Shown: positions 1 through 10,941 of the stretch, piece by piece
Layout of the letters: the number at the start of each line of letters is the position of its first letter
Numbering within the stretch: the stretch's first letter is position 1
NCBI GenBank assembly: GCA_017463105.1
Contig: JAFTPU010000008.1
Location: 62,001-126,000, forward strand
Direction: 5' to 3'
DNA from: Clostridia bacterium
Lineage (GTDB): Bacteria > Bacillota > Clostridia > Christensenellales > Borkfalkiaceae
DNA length: 64,000 bases
Program-made: the position numbers and the translations under genes
Notes under the pieces: generated by a model
What the model saw: the letters and a program-made list of their open reading frames with translations, nothing else
What the model was told of the DNA's origin: nothing
Databases searched by the model: none

Positions 1-1
1 C

Positions 2-1126
2 ACGGGTACGGAGCCCGAGTTTGCGGCGCAGATCTGTAACGCAGTGCTGGATATTTGGCAGCCGACGGCGGACAAAAAGGCGATCGTCAACCTGCCCGTG
101 ACGGTGGAAAATTCGATGCCGCACGTGTACGCAAGTCAGGTCGAGTATATGTGCAAAAATCTGCACGGCAGAGAAAACGTGGTGATCTCCCTGCATCCGC
201 ACAACGACCGCGGCTGCGCGGTAGCGGACAGCGAAATGGGTCTGCTTGCGGGCGGCGACAGGATAGAGGGCACGCTTTTCGGCAACGGCGAACGCACCGG
301 AAACGTCGATATCGTCACTTTGGCGTTGAACATGTATTCGCAGGGGGTCGACCCGAAGCTGGATTTCTCCGATCTGCCTTCGATCACCGAGGTGTACGAG
401 AGAGTGACGAGAATGAAGGTGAGCGAGAGACAGCCGTACAGCGGACAGCTGGTGTTTGCGGCGTTCTCGGGTTCGCATCAGGACGCGATCGCGAAAGGTA
501 TGAAATATCGGGTGGAAAGGAACACGGGAACGTGGACGGTGCCTTATCTCCCGCTCGACCCTGCCGACGTAGGCAGAGTGTACGAGGCGGACGTTATCCG
601 CATCAATTCGCAATCGGGTAAAGGCGGGATCGGGTACATTCTCGAAACGCAGTTCAAGCTGGTGCTTCCGCCGAAGATGCGCGAGCAGTTCGGTTATCAC
701 GTGAAGAGCATTTCCGACCACGAGCACAGAGAGCTTGCCCCGAAAGAGGTGTACGACATATTCCTCCGCGATTTCGTCAATCTGACGGAGAAGCTGAACG
801 TATTGGAAGCGGGCTACGACGACGTATCCGCCGAACACGTGAGGGGTAAGATCGTGATCGAATATAACGGCAAAGCGGAGACGGTCGAGGTGGAAGGCAA
901 CGGCAGACTCGATTGCGTGAATATGGCGATCAAGCAGGTGACGGGCAAGGACTACGTGCTGGAAAACTACGTCGAGCACGCATTGGAGGAGAAGTCGACC
1001 TCGCAGGCGGCGTCGTACGTATGTATCGTATCGGAAGGCAAACCCTATTGGGGCGTGGGCATCCACACCGACATCATGACTTCGTCGGTAAAGGCATTAG
1101 TGTCCGCCGTCAACCGTATGCTGTAA
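2..1126 (+). CDS. leuA: 2-isopropylmalate synthase, 5'-truncated by the window edge
   Basis: This enzyme condenses acetyl-CoA with 2-ketoisovalerate, the first committed step of leucine synthesis. The reading frame is open from base 2 with no start, so the N-terminal part lies outside the window; 374 codons remain. The metal-binding motif HPHNDRGCAVADSEMG, then LFGNGERTGNVD and SGSHQDAI, are typical of the long LeuA2 (yeast/actinobacterial) type, and the C-terminal part (VSEGKPYWGVGIHTDIM) fits the LeuA regulatory dimer domain that binds leucine. It is followed by ilvB after a palindromic repeat, so it is probably the first gene of the leu/ilv cluster. Any T-box or leader peptide upstream cannot be seen. 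Confidence 0.95.
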   Translation, partial: TGTEPEFAAQICNAVLDIWQPTADKKAIVNLPVTVENSMPHVYASQVEYMCKNLHGRENVVISLHPHNDRGCAVADSEMGLLAGGDRIEGTLFGNGERTGNVDIVTLALNMYSQGVDPKLDFSDLPSITEVYERVTRMKVSERQPYSGQLVFAAFSGSHQDAIAKGMKYRVERNTGTWTVPYLPLDPADVGRVYEADVIRINSQSGKGGIGYILETQFKLVLPPKMREQFGYHVKSISDHEHRELAPKEVYDIFLRDFVNLTEKLNVLEAGYDDVSAEHVRGKIVIEYNGKAETVEVEGNGRLDCVNMAIKQVTGKDYVLENYVEHALEEKSTSQAASYVCIVSEGKPYWGVGIHTDIMTSSVKALVSAVNRML

Positions 1127-1249
1127 AACGTCGTATTTGCGGCGAAATACGGCGTCAGACTTGCGTTTTGCCTCGCTCGTTTACTATCTGTAAACGTCCC
1201 GTCGGCAAAGCCGCGTCTTCCTTGTCTTTCTTGCAACTACGACGTTTTA
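1124..1249. repeat. Palindromic intergenic repeat, family A, copy 1
   Basis: The outer arms TAAAACGTCGTA (1124-1135) and TACGACGTTTTA (1238-1249) are perfect inverted repeats, and the left arm includes the leuA stop codon. Inside, GTTTAC and GTAAAC flank a 5-base loop, with further pairing around GCTCG and CGGC. The whole element can fold into one long hairpin. Copies 2-5 lie at 6562, 10781, 15501 and 56777. Confidence 0.8.
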
Positions 1250-1306
1250 TTTCGTTGGAAACGACAAGGAGAAACATTACTTCAAACAATCAAGGAGAAA
1301 TATCTT

Positions 1307-2983
1307 ATGAAATTAACAGGTGCGCAGATTTTAATAAAGACCCTCATCGAACAGGGCGTGACCGACGTTTTCGGCTACCCCGGCGGGCAGGTCATCAATA
1401 TTTACGACGCGCTGTATCAGTATAAAGACGAGATCAATCACGTATTGACGGCGCACGAACAGGGCGCGGCGCATGCCGCGGACGGGTATTCCCGCGCGAC
1501 GGGCAAGGTCGGCGTTTGTATCGCGACCAGCGGTCCGGGGGCGACCAACCTCGTAACGGGTATCGCGACGGCGATGCTCGATTCCATACCCATGGTCGCG
1601 ATCACGGGCAACGTGCCTTGCTCGCTCATCGGTAAGGACAGCTTCCAAGAGATCGACATTACGGGCATTACCCTGCCGATCACCAAGCATAATTTCTTCG
1701 TCAACAAGATCGAGGACTTGGCGGACACGATCCGCGAGGCGTTCTCGATCGCGAAATCGGGCAGACCGGGACCCGTGCTCGTCGATATCCCCAAGGACGT
1801 GCAGGTGGGTTCGTTCGAATACGAGCCGCAACCGATCGCGGAGAAGCTCCCGTTGCCCAAGGTGGGCGAAAGTCTGATCGAACAAGCGGCGAAGCTCGTC
1901 AACGAAGCGGAACGCCCGTATATCTATATCGGCGGCGGCGCGGCGGGGCTCGGCATGGGCAACGACGTGGTGGCGCTTGCGGAGAAGATCGACGCGGTGA
2001 TCGGCTGTTCGTTCATGGGGCTTTCCGCAGTACCGCAGGAGAGCGAGCGTTTCCTCGGCATGCAGGGCATGCACGGGCATTACGCGTCCTCGGTGGCGCA
2101 GGACGAAGCCGACCTTATCCTTGCCGTCGGCGTGCGTTTCTCCGACCGTGCGACGGGTAACGTCGCCAAGTTTGCAAAGCGCAGTAAGATCGTACAGCTC
2201 GACCCCGATTGCGCGGAGATCAATAAAAACGTGCGCGTCGATCTGGGGCTTGTGGGCGACGTATACGATTCGTTTACGCGGATCGCGGCGAAGTGCAAGA
2301 AGAAGAGCAGTCCCGAATGGATATCCCGCGTGCGGCAACTGAAAGCGGACGAGCTTGCGTTCGAGGAAGAGATTGCGCAGGCGGACAAATCGCCTCTTAC
2401 GCCCAAACAGGTATTCGAGATCATCAACGCGGAGAAGCCCGCGGGTACGATCATTACCACGGACGTGGGACAGCATCAGATGTGGACGGCGCAATACGTG
2501 ACGTTCGACCGTCCCCGTCGGTTCGTTTCGAGCGGCGGCTTGGGCACGATGGGCTTCGGTTTGGGCGCGGCGATGGGTGCGTACGTAGCGACCAAAGACC
2601 CCACGATCCTGATCACGGGCGACGGAAGCTTCGGTATGAACCTCAACGAGTTGGCGACTGCGGTTACGTACAAGATCCCCGTCGTGATCGTATTGATGAA
2701 CAACGGCGTGCTGGGCATGGTGCGGCAATGGCAGACGCTGTTCTTCGGCAAGCGGTATTCGAACACGGTGCTGGAAAGAAAGACGGATTTCGTAGCGCTT
2801 GCAAAGGCGTTCGGCGCGGACGCATATTTGGCGGAAACGCCCGTTGATTTCCGCAAAGCGTTCAAAGCGGCGATGGGTGCGGGCAAGCCCGTCGTGATCG
2901 ACGTACGTATCGACAAGGACGAGATGGTGTTGCCTATGTTGCCCCCCGGAGGCGCTATTAGTGACATTATTACCAAAGTATAA
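1307..2983 (+). CDS. ilvB: Acetolactate synthase large subunit
   Basis: The thiamine-diphosphate enzyme forms acetolactate or acetohydroxybutyrate, the first common step of valine, leucine and isoleucine synthesis. The 558-residue length is normal. The N-terminal Pyr domain carries HEQGAAHAADGY with the catalytic glutamate. The C-terminal PP domain has GDGSFGMNLNELATA followed by VLMNN, the ThDP/Mg motif. The start is fixed by AAGGAG a few bases before ATG at 1307. It precedes ilvN, its regulatory subunit, as is usual. The C-terminal tail is short after VLPMLPPGG. Confidence 0.97.
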   Translation: MKLTGAQILIKTLIEQGVTDVFGYPGGQVINIYDALYQYKDEINHVLTAHEQGAAHAADGYSRATGKVGVCIATSGPGATNLVTGIATAMLDSIPMVAITGNVPCSLIGKDSFQEIDITGITLPITKHNFFVNKIEDLADTIREAFSIAKSGRPGPVLVDIPKDVQVGSFEYEPQPIAEKLPLPKVGESLIEQAAKLVNEAERPYIYIGGGAAGLGMGNDVVALAEKIDAVIGCSFMGLSAVPQESERFLGMQGMHGHYASSVAQDEADLILAVGVRFSDRATGNVAKFAKRSKIVQLDPDCAEINKNVRVDLGLVGDVYDSFTRIAAKCKKKSSPEWISRVRQLKADELAFEEEIAQADKSPLTPKQVFEIINAEKPAGTIITTDVGQHQMWTAQYVTFDRPRRFVSSGGLGTMGFGLGAAMGAYVATKDPTILITGDGSFGMNLNELATAVTYKIPVVIVLMNNGVLGMVRQWQTLFFGKRYSNTVLERKTDFVALAKAFGADAYLAETPVDFRKAFKAAMGAGKPVVIDVRIDKDEMVLPMLPPGGAISDIITKV

Positions 2984-2993
2984 GCGAATTGAA

Positions 2994-3064
2994 AATGCAA
3001 AATACAGAATGCAAAATGACGGTAAAATAATAAATTATTCCAACATTCCGCACTTCGCATTTAA
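2994..3064. repeat. TGCAAAAT/TGCAGAATGC repeat, family B, copy 1
   Basis: A run of ATGCAAAATACAGAATGCAA type units follows the ilvB stop and ends in a partly complementary GCACTTCGCATTTAA segment. The same words recur after ilvA (12133), uvrA (20632), era (36194) and the aminotransferase (54173). Confidence 0.7.
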
Positions 3065-3106
3065 CACAATGGCTTAACGGTTATTAAATTAAGGTAGGGT
3101 TACAGT

Positions 3107-3607
3107 ATGGAAAACAATAAATTCGTAATTGCAGTATACGTAGAAAACAAAGCGGGCGTGCTGACGCGCGTAACGGGTATGTTCACCCGCCGCGGCTTCA
3201 ACATCGACGCGCTGACCGTGGGCGAGACCGAACGCCCCGAATATTCCCGTATCACCATTTGTATGAGCGGGGACGATTACGCCAAGGCGCAGATGATCAA
3301 TCAATTGAAAAAGCTCCTCGTCGTGAAAAAGGTCGAGGTGCTCGACGACGAGCCCATCAAGCGGGAGTTGATGTTGATCAAAGTCAAGAACGAATCGGAG
3401 AACAGAAGCGAGATCATGACGGCGGTGGACGTGTTCCGCGCAAGCGTGATCGACTATTCGACGGAGGGTATGTGTATCGAAGTGACGGGAAATCCTTCGA
3501 AGATCGACGCGTTCGTGAAGCTGATGCAGCCCTTCGGGATCCTCGAAATGTGCCGTACGGGTATCGTCGCGCTCGATAGAGGTACTTCCACTCTTTTTTC
3601 CAAATAA
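3107..3607 (+). CDS. ilvN: Acetolactate synthase small (regulatory) subunit
   Basis: This is the regulatory partner of IlvB, which binds valine through an N-terminal ACT domain and activates the catalytic subunit. The 166-residue protein opens with VIAVYVENKAGVLTRVTGMF and GFNIDALTVGETE, the classic ACT signature, and has the C-terminal ALS_ss_C domain (EVTGNPSKIDAFVKLMQPFGI...RTGIVAL). It lies 123 bp after ilvB, the gap being filled by a family B repeat, with GGTAGGG ahead of the ATG. Confidence 0.96.
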   Translation: MENNKFVIAVYVENKAGVLTRVTGMFTRRGFNIDALTVGETERPEYSRITICMSGDDYAKAQMINQLKKLLVVKKVEVLDDEPIKRELMLIKVKNESENRSEIMTAVDVFRASVIDYSTEGMCIEVTGNPSKIDAFVKLMQPFGILEMCRTGIVALDRGTSTLFSK

Positions 3608-3637
3608 GCAAAATAAAAAATAAAAATAAATCTATAA

Positions 3638-4675
<1,038 letters not shown>

Positions 4676-4676
4676 T

Positions 4677-4880
4677 TTAAAACGCGTATAGCACGACATT
4701 TTAAAGTAAAAGTGAAGTTTTTGGCTCAAGCAAAAGCGATGTTTTTTGCTAACGCAAAAAGTTGTGGCTGTTGTGGCTCCCTCTTTGAGGGAGCTGTCAC
4801 GAAGTGACTGAGGGAGTTTCCGCAATTGCAAGCTTTGCTTGCAACTTCACTTGCGTTAAAAGCGCAAAATTCACTTTTCC
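4677..4880. repeat. Composite intergenic repeat block between ilvC and ilvD
   Basis: The block starts with a remnant left end of family A (TTAAAACGCGTATAGCACG at 4677-4695). It continues with AGTGAAGTTTTTGGCTC and TTTTTTGCTAACGCAAAAAG hairpin units, then CTCCCTCTTTGAGGGAG and TGTCACGAAGTGACTGAGGG (family C), and ends with GCAAGCTTTGCTTGC and a further AACTTCACTTGC unit. Every unit is a short self-complementary word. Related blocks occur at 12171, 17617 and 54195. Confidence 0.75.
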
Positions 4881-4896
4881 AATAAGGTAAACGACA

Positions 4897-6558
4897 ATGA
4901 TCAAAGAACAAATTGTAGACGGATTTCACAATGCGCCCCATCGCTCGCTTTATCACGCGCTGGGGCTTACCGACGAGGAACAGGCGCGCCCGCTCATCGG
5001 CGTCGTTTGCTCGTATAACGAGATCGTTCCGGGACATATCAACCTCGACAAGATCGCCCAAGCCGTAAAGCTGGGCGTGGCGATGGCGGGCGGTACGCCC
5101 ATCATGTTCCCCGCGATCACCGTTTGCGACGGTATCGCTATGGGGCATACGGGTATGAAATACTCCCTCGTCACCCGCGATCTGATCGCGGATTCCACCG
5201 AGGCGATGACGCTTGCGCACGGCTTCGACGGGCTCGTTATGATCCCCAATTGCGACAAGAACGTTCCCGGGCTTCTGATGGCGGCGGCGAGACTCAATAT
5301 CCCCACCGTATTCGTGAGCGGCGGACCGATGCTCGCGGGCAGAGTGGGCGGCAAAAAGCGTTCGCTTTCGAGTATGTTCGAGGCGGTCGGCGCGTACAAA
5401 GCGGGCAAGATCGACGACGAACAGCTTTGCGAATTCGAAAAGAAGGTATGTCCTACCTGCGGTTCTTGCTCGGGTATGTATACGGCGAACTCGATGAACT
5501 GTCTCACCGAGGTGCTCGGTATGGGCTTGCGCGGTAACGGGACGATCCCCGCCGTGTATTCCTCGCGTATCGAGCTTGCGAAGCATGCGGGTATGCAGAT
5601 CATGGAGCTTGTGAAAAAGAATATCCGTCCCCGCGATATCATGACCGCTTCCGCGATCAGAAACGCGATCACTGCGGATATGGCGCTCGGCTGTTCGACG
5701 AACAGTATGTTGCACCTGCCCGCGATTGCCAACGAATGCGGTGTGAAATTCGACCTCGACGAAGTGAACGAGATCAGCGAAAAAACGCCCAATCTTTGTC
5801 ACCTTGCGCCTGCGGGACCTACCTATATGGAGGACCTCAACGAGGCGGGCGGGGTGTACGCGGTGCTCAAGGAGCTGGAGGCGTTGAACCTTATCGATAC
5901 GAGTGTGATGACCTGTACGGGCAAAACGATGAAAGAGAACCTCGAAGGGGTGGTGAACCTCGACGCGGAGGTGATCAGAAAGCCCGAAAATGCGTTCGGC
6001 AAAACGGGCGGTATTGCCGTGTTGAAGGGCAACCTTGCGCCCGACGGGTGCGTGGTGAAGCGTGCGGCTGTGGCGAGCGAGATGCTTGTGCACGAAGGTC
6101 CTGCGAAGGTGTTCGAGAGCGAGGAAGAATGTATCGCGGCGATTTACGGCGGGAAGATCGTGAAGGGCGACGTGGTGGTGATCCGCTACGAAGGTCCTGC
6201 GGGCGGTCCCGGCATGCGCGAAATGCTTTCGCCTACCTCCGCGATTGCGGGCATGGGCTTGGATAAGGACGTGGCGCTCATCACCGACGGCAGATTCTCG
6301 GGCGCGACGCGCGGGGCTTCGATCGGGCACGTGTCCCCCGAAGCGGTTTCGGGCGGACCGATCGCCTACGTGAAGGACGGCGATATCATTGCGATCGATA
6401 TTCCCAATTACAAGATCGAGCTGAGGGTTTCCGACGAGGAGCTTGCGAAGCGCAAGAAAGAAACGGTTTTGAAAAAGAAAGAAGTTTCGGGATACTTGAA
6501 GAGGTATGCGGCGCAGGTGAGTTCTGCCGATAAAGGGGCTATTATTAACAAGATATAA
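4897..6558 (+). CDS. ilvD: Dihydroxy-acid dehydratase
   Basis: The iron-sulfur enzyme removes water from dihydroxyisovalerate or dihydroxymethylvalerate to give the 2-keto acids. The 553-residue length is standard. Cluster ligands are visible in NCDKNVPG and in [21 protein letters not shown] (split here: [11 protein letters not shown], then NSMNCLTE). The C-terminal substrate region [20 protein letters not shown] is intact. AAGGT precedes the ATG. It lies in the ilv/leu cluster between two intergenic repeat blocks, in line with ilvC. Confidence 0.97.
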   Translation: MIKEQIVDGFHNAPHRSLYHALGLTDEEQARPLIGVVCSYNEIVPGHINLDKIAQAVKLGVAMAGGTPIMFPAITVCDGIAMGHTGMKYSLVTRDLIADSTEAMTLAHGFDGLVMIPNCDKNVPGLLMAAARLNIPTVFVSGGPMLAGRVGGKKRSLSSMFEAVGAYKAGKIDDEQLCEFEKKVCPTCGSCSGMYTANSMNCLTEVLGMGLRGNGTIPAVYSSRIELAKHAGMQIMELVKKNIRPRDIMTASAIRNAITADMALGCSTNSMLHLPAIANECGVKFDLDEVNEISEKTPNLCHLAPAGPTYMEDLNEAGGVYAVLKELEALNLIDTSVMTCTGKTMKENLEGVVNLDAEVIRKPENAFGKTGGIAVLKGNLAPDGCVVKRAAVASEMLVHEGPAKVFESEEECIAAIYGGKIVKGDVVVIRYEGPAGGPGMREMLSPTSAIAGMGLDKDVALITDGRFSGATRGASIGHVSPEAVSGGPIAYVKDGDIIAIDIPNYKIELRVSDEELAKRKKETVLKKKEVSGYLKRYAAQVSSADKGAIINKI

Positions 6559-6561
6559 CAT

Positions 6562-6690
6562 TTAAAACGCGTATAGCACGGCGTCTTATCCGCAAAATCG
6601 GAACGTGCCCTTGGTCACGTACGTCTATGTACGCTCCCTGCGGGCACAACCCGAGTTTTGCGGCAATACGCCGCCCTCTCCGCGTTTTAA
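6562..6690. repeat. Palindromic intergenic repeat, family A, copy 2
   Basis: Outer arms TTAAAACGCG (6562-6571) and CGCGTTTTAA (6681-6690) are perfect inverted repeats. The interior contains further inverted words, GTGCCC/GGGCAC and ACGTAC/GTACGT, so the element can fold end to end. It begins 4 bp after the ilvD stop. Confidence 0.8.
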
Positions 6691-6748
6691 CGGAAATACG
6701 GTTGAGTAACAAACAAAAACACCCTTTAAGGGAATGAGGAAACGCATT

Positions 6749-8008
6749 ATGGCAATGACAATGACGCAGAAAATTCTCGCGGCGCACGCGGGATTGGATA
6801 AGGTAGAGGCGGGGCAGCTCGTACTCGTGAACGTCGATCGCGTGTTGGGAAACGACATCACTTCTCCCGTGGCGATCAAGGAGTTCGAACGTATCGGGGC
6901 GAAGGACGTGTTCGACAAGGACAAGGTGACGATGGTCATGGACCACTTTGCGCCGAACAAGGATATCAAGGCGGCGGTGCAGTGTAAAATGTGCCGTGAC
7001 TTTTGCAACGAGCACGAGGTGACGCATTTTTACGACGTGGGCAGAATGGGTATCGAGCACGCGTTGCTTCCCGAAAAGGGCTTGGTCGTGCCCGGGGACG
7101 TGGTGATCGGGGCGGACTCGCACACCTGCACGTACGGTGCGATCGGCGCGTTTTCGACGGGCGTGGGCTCGACGGATATGGCGTGCGGCATGGCGACGGG
7201 CAAGGCGTGGTTCAAAGTGCCCTCCGCGATCAAATTCGTACTCAAAGGCAAGCTGAACAAATACGTATCGGGCAAGGACGTCATTTTGCATATCATCGGC
7301 AAGATCGGCGTGGACGGCGCGCTGTATAAGTCGATGGAGTTCGTCGGCGAGGGTGTGAAAGCGCTCACCGTTTACGACCGTCTTACCATTTCGAATATGG
7401 CAATCGAGGCGGGCGCGAAGAACGGTATTTTCGAGGTGGACGAGCAGACGGAGGCGTACGTAAAAGCGCGTTCGGACAGAGCGTTTACGGCGTACAAGGC
7501 GGACGAGGACGCGGCCTACGACGAAACGTACGAGATCGATCTGTCGCAAATCAAATCGACGGTGGCGTTCCCGCACCTGCCCGAAAATACCAAGACTTTC
7601 GACGAGATCGGCGACGTGGCGATCGATCAGGTGGTGATCGGTTCGTGTACGAACGGGCATTATAAAGACCTCGAAGAGGCGGCGGAAATTTTGAAGGGCA
7701 GAAAGGTGGCGAAGCGCGTGCGCGCGATCGTGATTCCCGCGACGCAGGATATTTATCTGAAAGCGATCGAAAACGGGCTGGTGAAAACGTTTATCGAAGC
7801 GGGCTGCGTGGTTTCGACGCCCACTTGCGGACCCTGCCTCGGCGGATATATGGGTATTCTCGCGGCGGGCGAAAGAGCGGTGGCGACGACGAACCGTAAT
7901 TTCGTCGGGCGTATGGGACACGTGGAGAGCGAGGTGTACTTGGCTTCGCCCGCGGTGGCGGCGGCTTCCGCGATCGCAGGTAAGATCGCCGATCCTATGG
8001 AGGTATAA
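6749..8008 (+). CDS. leuC: 3-isopropylmalate dehydratase large subunit
   Basis: LeuC with LeuD isomerises 2-isopropylmalate to 3-isopropylmalate using a 4Fe-4S cluster. At 419 residues this is the shorter LeuC2 (archaeal/Clostridia) form. Cluster cysteines are in GSCTNG and [30 protein letters not shown] is the aconitase-family signature. I chose the ATG at 6749 because GAGGA ends 8 bases upstream; an in-frame ATG at 6734 overlaps that SD and would add five residues. leuD follows after 3 bp, so the two are translationally linked. Confidence 0.95.
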   Translation: MAMTMTQKILAAHAGLDKVEAGQLVLVNVDRVLGNDITSPVAIKEFERIGAKDVFDKDKVTMVMDHFAPNKDIKAAVQCKMCRDFCNEHEVTHFYDVGRMGIEHALLPEKGLVVPGDVVIGADSHTCTYGAIGAFSTGVGSTDMACGMATGKAWFKVPSAIKFVLKGKLNKYVSGKDVILHIIGKIGVDGALYKSMEFVGEGVKALTVYDRLTISNMAIEAGAKNGIFEVDEQTEAYVKARSDRAFTAYKADEDAAYDETYEIDLSQIKSTVAFPHLPENTKTFDEIGDVAIDQVVIGSCTNGHYKDLEEAAEILKGRKVAKRVRAIVIPATQDIYLKAIENGLVKTFIEAGCVVSTPTCGPCLGGYMGILAAGERAVATTNRNFVGRMGHVESEVYLASPAVAAASAIAGKIADPMEV

Positions 8009-8011
8009 AAA

Positions 8012-8506
8012 ATGAAATTCAACGGCAAAGCAATCAAATACGGCGACAACGTCGATACGGACGTAATTATTCCCGCTCGCTATCTTAACACGAGCGATCA
8101 TAAAGAATTGGCAAGCCATTGTATGGAAGATATCGACAAGGATTTCACGAAGAAAGTGGAAGCGGGCGACGTGATGGTGGCGGGGTACAACTTCGGTTGC
8201 GGTTCCTCGCGCGAGCATGCGCCCATCGCCATCAAGACAAGCGGGATATCGCTGGTGATCGCGAGAAGCTTCGCGCGTATCTTTTACCGCAATTCGATCA
8301 ATATCGGGCTTGCGATCGTCGAATGCGACGAGGCGGTGGACGGGATCTCCGAAGGGGACAAAGTGGAAGCCGATCTCGACAACGGCGTGATCTACAACCG
8401 CACGACGGGCAAGAGCTTCAAAACGCAGCCCTTCCCCGAGTTTATCCAAAAGATCATTGCGAACGGCGGTTTGGTGCAGTCGATACGGAAAGGAGAGATC
8501 GTATGA
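8012..8506 (+). CDS. leuD: 3-isopropylmalate dehydratase small subunit
   Basis: This is the swivel-domain partner of LeuC. The 164-residue length and the motifs [14 protein letters not shown] and [16 protein letters not shown], which binds substrate, are typical of LeuD2. It starts 3 bp after leuC, and its TGA overlaps the ATG of leuB (ATGA at 8503-8506). Confidence 0.96.
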   Translation: MKFNGKAIKYGDNVDTDVIIPARYLNTSDHKELASHCMEDIDKDFTKKVEAGDVMVAGYNFGCGSSREHAPIAIKTSGISLVIARSFARIFYRNSINIGLAIVECDEAVDGISEGDKVEADLDNGVIYNRTTGKSFKTQPFPEFIQKIIANGGLVQSIRKGEIV

Positions 8507-9576
8507 AAAATTATAAGATCGGTTTATTGCGTGGGGACGGTATCGGTCCCGAGATCGTGGACAGTGCGGTGCGCGTGCTGGAGGCGGTCGGTAAAAAATA
8601 TAATATCGGGTTTACCTTTACGCCTTACCTTATCGGCGGGGCGGCGATCGACGCGTGCGGCGAGCCGTTGCCCAAAGAAACGGTAGAGGGGTGTCTTGCC
8701 TCCGATTCCGTGCTGCTCGGCGCGGTGGGCGGACCGAAATGGGATAATCTCGCGGGCAACGTGCGCCCCGAAAAGGCGCTTCTCGGAATCCGTGCGGCGA
8801 TGGGATTGTTTACGAATCTCCGTCCCGCAAAGCTGTATCCCGCGCTCAAGGACGAGTGTCCGCTCCGTAGCGATATCGTGGCGAACGGGTTCGATATTAT
8901 GATCGTGCGCGAGCTGACGGGCGGTATTTATTTCGGCGAAAGAGGATATCGCGAGGGCAAGTACGGCGAAGAGGCGTACGACACCGAGGCGTACAGCCGT
9001 ATGGAAATAGAGCGTATTGCGCGCGTGGCGTTCGAAACGGCGAGAAAGCGCAATAAAAAATTGACGAGTATCGACAAGGCGAACGTTTTGGAGACCTCGC
9101 GCTTATGGCGCAAGATCGTGCACGAAATAGCGGCGGAGTACCCCGACGTTACGGTAAGCGATATGCTGGTCGACAATGCGGCGATGCAGCTCGTGAGAAA
9201 CCCGTCGCAGTTCGACGTGATCGTGACGAGCAACATGTTCGGGGATATTCTGTCCGACGAGGCGTCGCAGATCACGGGTTCGATCGGTATGCTTCCCTCC
9301 GCGTCGCTCGGCGAGAGCACGCGCGGGTTGTACGAGCCCATTCACGGCTCTGCGCCCGATATCGCGGGGCTCAATAAGGCGAACCCGATCGCGACGATCC
9401 TTTCGGCGGCGATGATGCTCCTGTACGCGTTCGACGAAAAGGAGGCGAGCGAGGCGATCGTTGCGGCGGTGGATAAGGTATTGAACGAGGGCTTACGTAC
9501 GGCAGATCTTGCGCGCGGGGAAACGAAAGCGCTTTCCACGAGCGAGATGACGGACGAGATCGTCAAGAGATTATAA
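8503..9576 (+). CDS. leuB: 3-isopropylmalate dehydrogenase
   Basis: LeuB oxidises and decarboxylates 3-isopropylmalate to 2-ketoisocaproate with NAD. The 357-residue protein shows [11 protein letters not shown] at the N-terminus, [12 protein letters not shown], the substrate arginines in [14 protein letters not shown], and the metal/NAD region [20 protein letters not shown] with HGSAPDIAG. The start is the ATG at 8503, overlapping the leuD stop by four bases and preceded by AAGGAGAG. The frame stays open far upstream inside leuD, but that stretch is not LeuB-like. Confidence 0.96.
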   Translation: MKNYKIGLLRGDGIGPEIVDSAVRVLEAVGKKYNIGFTFTPYLIGGAAIDACGEPLPKETVEGCLASDSVLLGAVGGPKWDNLAGNVRPEKALLGIRAAMGLFTNLRPAKLYPALKDECPLRSDIVANGFDIMIVRELTGGIYFGERGYREGKYGEEAYDTEAYSRMEIERIARVAFETARKRNKKLTSIDKANVLETSRLWRKIVHEIAAEYPDVTVSDMLVDNAAMQLVRNPSQFDVIVTSNMFGDILSDEASQITGSIGMLPSASLGESTRGLYEPIHGSAPDIAGLNKANPIATILSAAMMLLYAFDEKEASEAIVAAVDKVLNEGLRTADLARGETKALSTSEMTDEIVKRL

Positions 9577-9596
9577 TTCTTTCGGAAGTAAGAAAA

Positions 9597-10778
9597 ATGA
9601 ACCAAAGCAAATTAACGGCAATATACGACGGGCTGTGCTTGACGAGCGTCTTTTTCAAGGTAACGGAAAAGCCGCTCTTTAAAGCGTTTGCGGCGTATAT
9701 AAAAGCGGAGGCGGAGGAAAAACGGAAGGCTTACGCGGCGTTCGTTTCCTGCGTATACGAGAGCGGCGGCTCGCTGACCGAGCTGGTGAAAAAGGATATC
9801 TCCGAGGACGAAAACGTATACGTAAAGGCGGCGGCGCACGGGAAAAAGCTCCCCGCCTGTATCGAAAGGTCGGCGAAGCGGGAGCTTGCGGGCTTTGCTG
9901 AGTTCGCGGCGTTGAAAGCGGCGGATTTTGCGGCGGATATGGATATAAACGAGGCGGAGATACCCGCGTTCGACAGCGTGAACGCGGACATGGGTGCCTT
10001 CTATCGCAAGAGATTGAAGGGCTTGAGCAAGTACGGCTACGGGATATTTTCCTCGCACGGCATGTTCCGACTTTCCGACAACAAGGAGATCGAGCCGATC
10101 GTCAGTGCGGACAGGATCGGAATGGACAGCTTCGTGGGCTACGAGGCGGAGAGAGAAAAGGTGGTGGCGAACACGCGGGCGTTCGTGGAGAGCAGACCTG
10201 CCGCGAACACGTTGCTTTGCGGGGACGCGGGTACGGGAAAATCGTCCACGGTGAAAGCGGTGGCGAACGCCTTTTTCGACGAGGGCGTAAGGCTTATCGA
10301 GCTTCGGAAAGACCAGCTTGCCTTGCTTCCGTACGTGATGGGCAAGATCAGCGGGAATCCGCTCAAATTCATCGTGTTTATCGACGATCTTTCGTTTAAT
10401 CAGAACGACGACAATTTCAGTATGCTGAAAGCGGCGTTGGAGGGCTCGGCGAGCGCGAAAGCGGAAAACGCGGTCATTTACGCGACGAGTAACCGTCGGC
10501 ACATTATCAAGGAAAGCTTCGGCGATCGCGACGGCGACGACGTGCACAGGAACGATACGTTGCAGGAAACGCTGTCGCTTTCCGAACGGTTCGGACTCGT
10601 GGTGCTGTTCTCCAAGCCCGACAAAAAGCTGTATTTGGAGATCGTGCGCGAGCTTGCGGAGAAGTACGGCGTTACGATGCCCAAAGAACAGCTCGAGATA
10701 CAGGCAGAAGCGTTTGCGCTGAAGAAGGGTTCGCGTTCGGCGCGTTGCGCAGAACAGTTTATTGACAGTTTATTATAA
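9597..10778 (+). CDS. DUF815-family AAA+ ATPase
   Basis: The protein belongs to the DUF815 family of P-loop ATPases, whose role is unknown. The 393-residue protein has a helical N-terminal half (about 1-170) and a C-terminal ATPase. Walker A is GDAGTGKSS near residues 208-216, Walker B is FIVFIDDLSF near 257-266, and ATSNRRHII is a sensor-like segment. It starts 20 bp after leuB, with GGAAG upstream, so it is probably cotranscribed with the leucine genes. A link to amino-acid synthesis is not established and may be only positional. Family A copy 3 follows directly. Confidence 0.85.
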   Translation: MNQSKLTAIYDGLCLTSVFFKVTEKPLFKAFAAYIKAEAEEKRKAYAAFVSCVYESGGSLTELVKKDISEDENVYVKAAAHGKKLPACIERSAKRELAGFAEFAALKAADFAADMDINEAEIPAFDSVNADMGAFYRKRLKGLSKYGYGIFSSHGMFRLSDNKEIEPIVSADRIGMDSFVGYEAEREKVVANTRAFVESRPAANTLLCGDAGTGKSSTVKAVANAFFDEGVRLIELRKDQLALLPYVMGKISGNPLKFIVFIDDLSFNQNDDNFSMLKAALEGSASAKAENAVIYATSNRRHIIKESFGDRDGDDVHRNDTLQETLSLSERFGLVVLFSKPDKKLYLEIVRELAEKYGVTMPKEQLEIQAEAFALKKGSRSARCAEQFIDSLL

Positions 10779-10780
10779 GC

Positions 10781-10906
10781 GAAACGCGTATAAGGGCGCG
10801 CCTTTGCACCTCAACGGCATTCGCCTTGCTCGTTTACTTTTTGTAAAGTCGCGGCGGCGAAGCTTCCGCATTCGGCGCAAATTCGCAACCCTTCTCCGCG
10901 TTTTAA
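10781..10906. repeat. Palindromic intergenic repeat, family A, copy 3
   Basis: Outer arms GAAACGCG (10781-10788) and CGCGTTTTAA (10897-10906) pair with one change. The centre GCTCGTTTACTTTTTGTAAAG matches copies 1 and 5. It lies between the DUF815 gene and ilvA. Confidence 0.75.
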
Positions 10907-10941
10907 CGGTGACAAGACAGTAAATAAAAAAGAGGTAAAAA

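Noticed and set aside
1331-2728. Long minus-strand open frame under ilvB
   Set aside because: It is Arg/His-rich, has no SD or homology, and mirrors the GCG/GAC-rich codons of ilvB. It is a shadow; the same holds for the long minus-strand frames under uvrA, the ABC exporters and ppdK.
8119-8502. LeuB extended upstream into leuD
   Set aside because: The extension reads as Arg-rich shadow sequence; the ATGA overlap at 8503 is the natural start.
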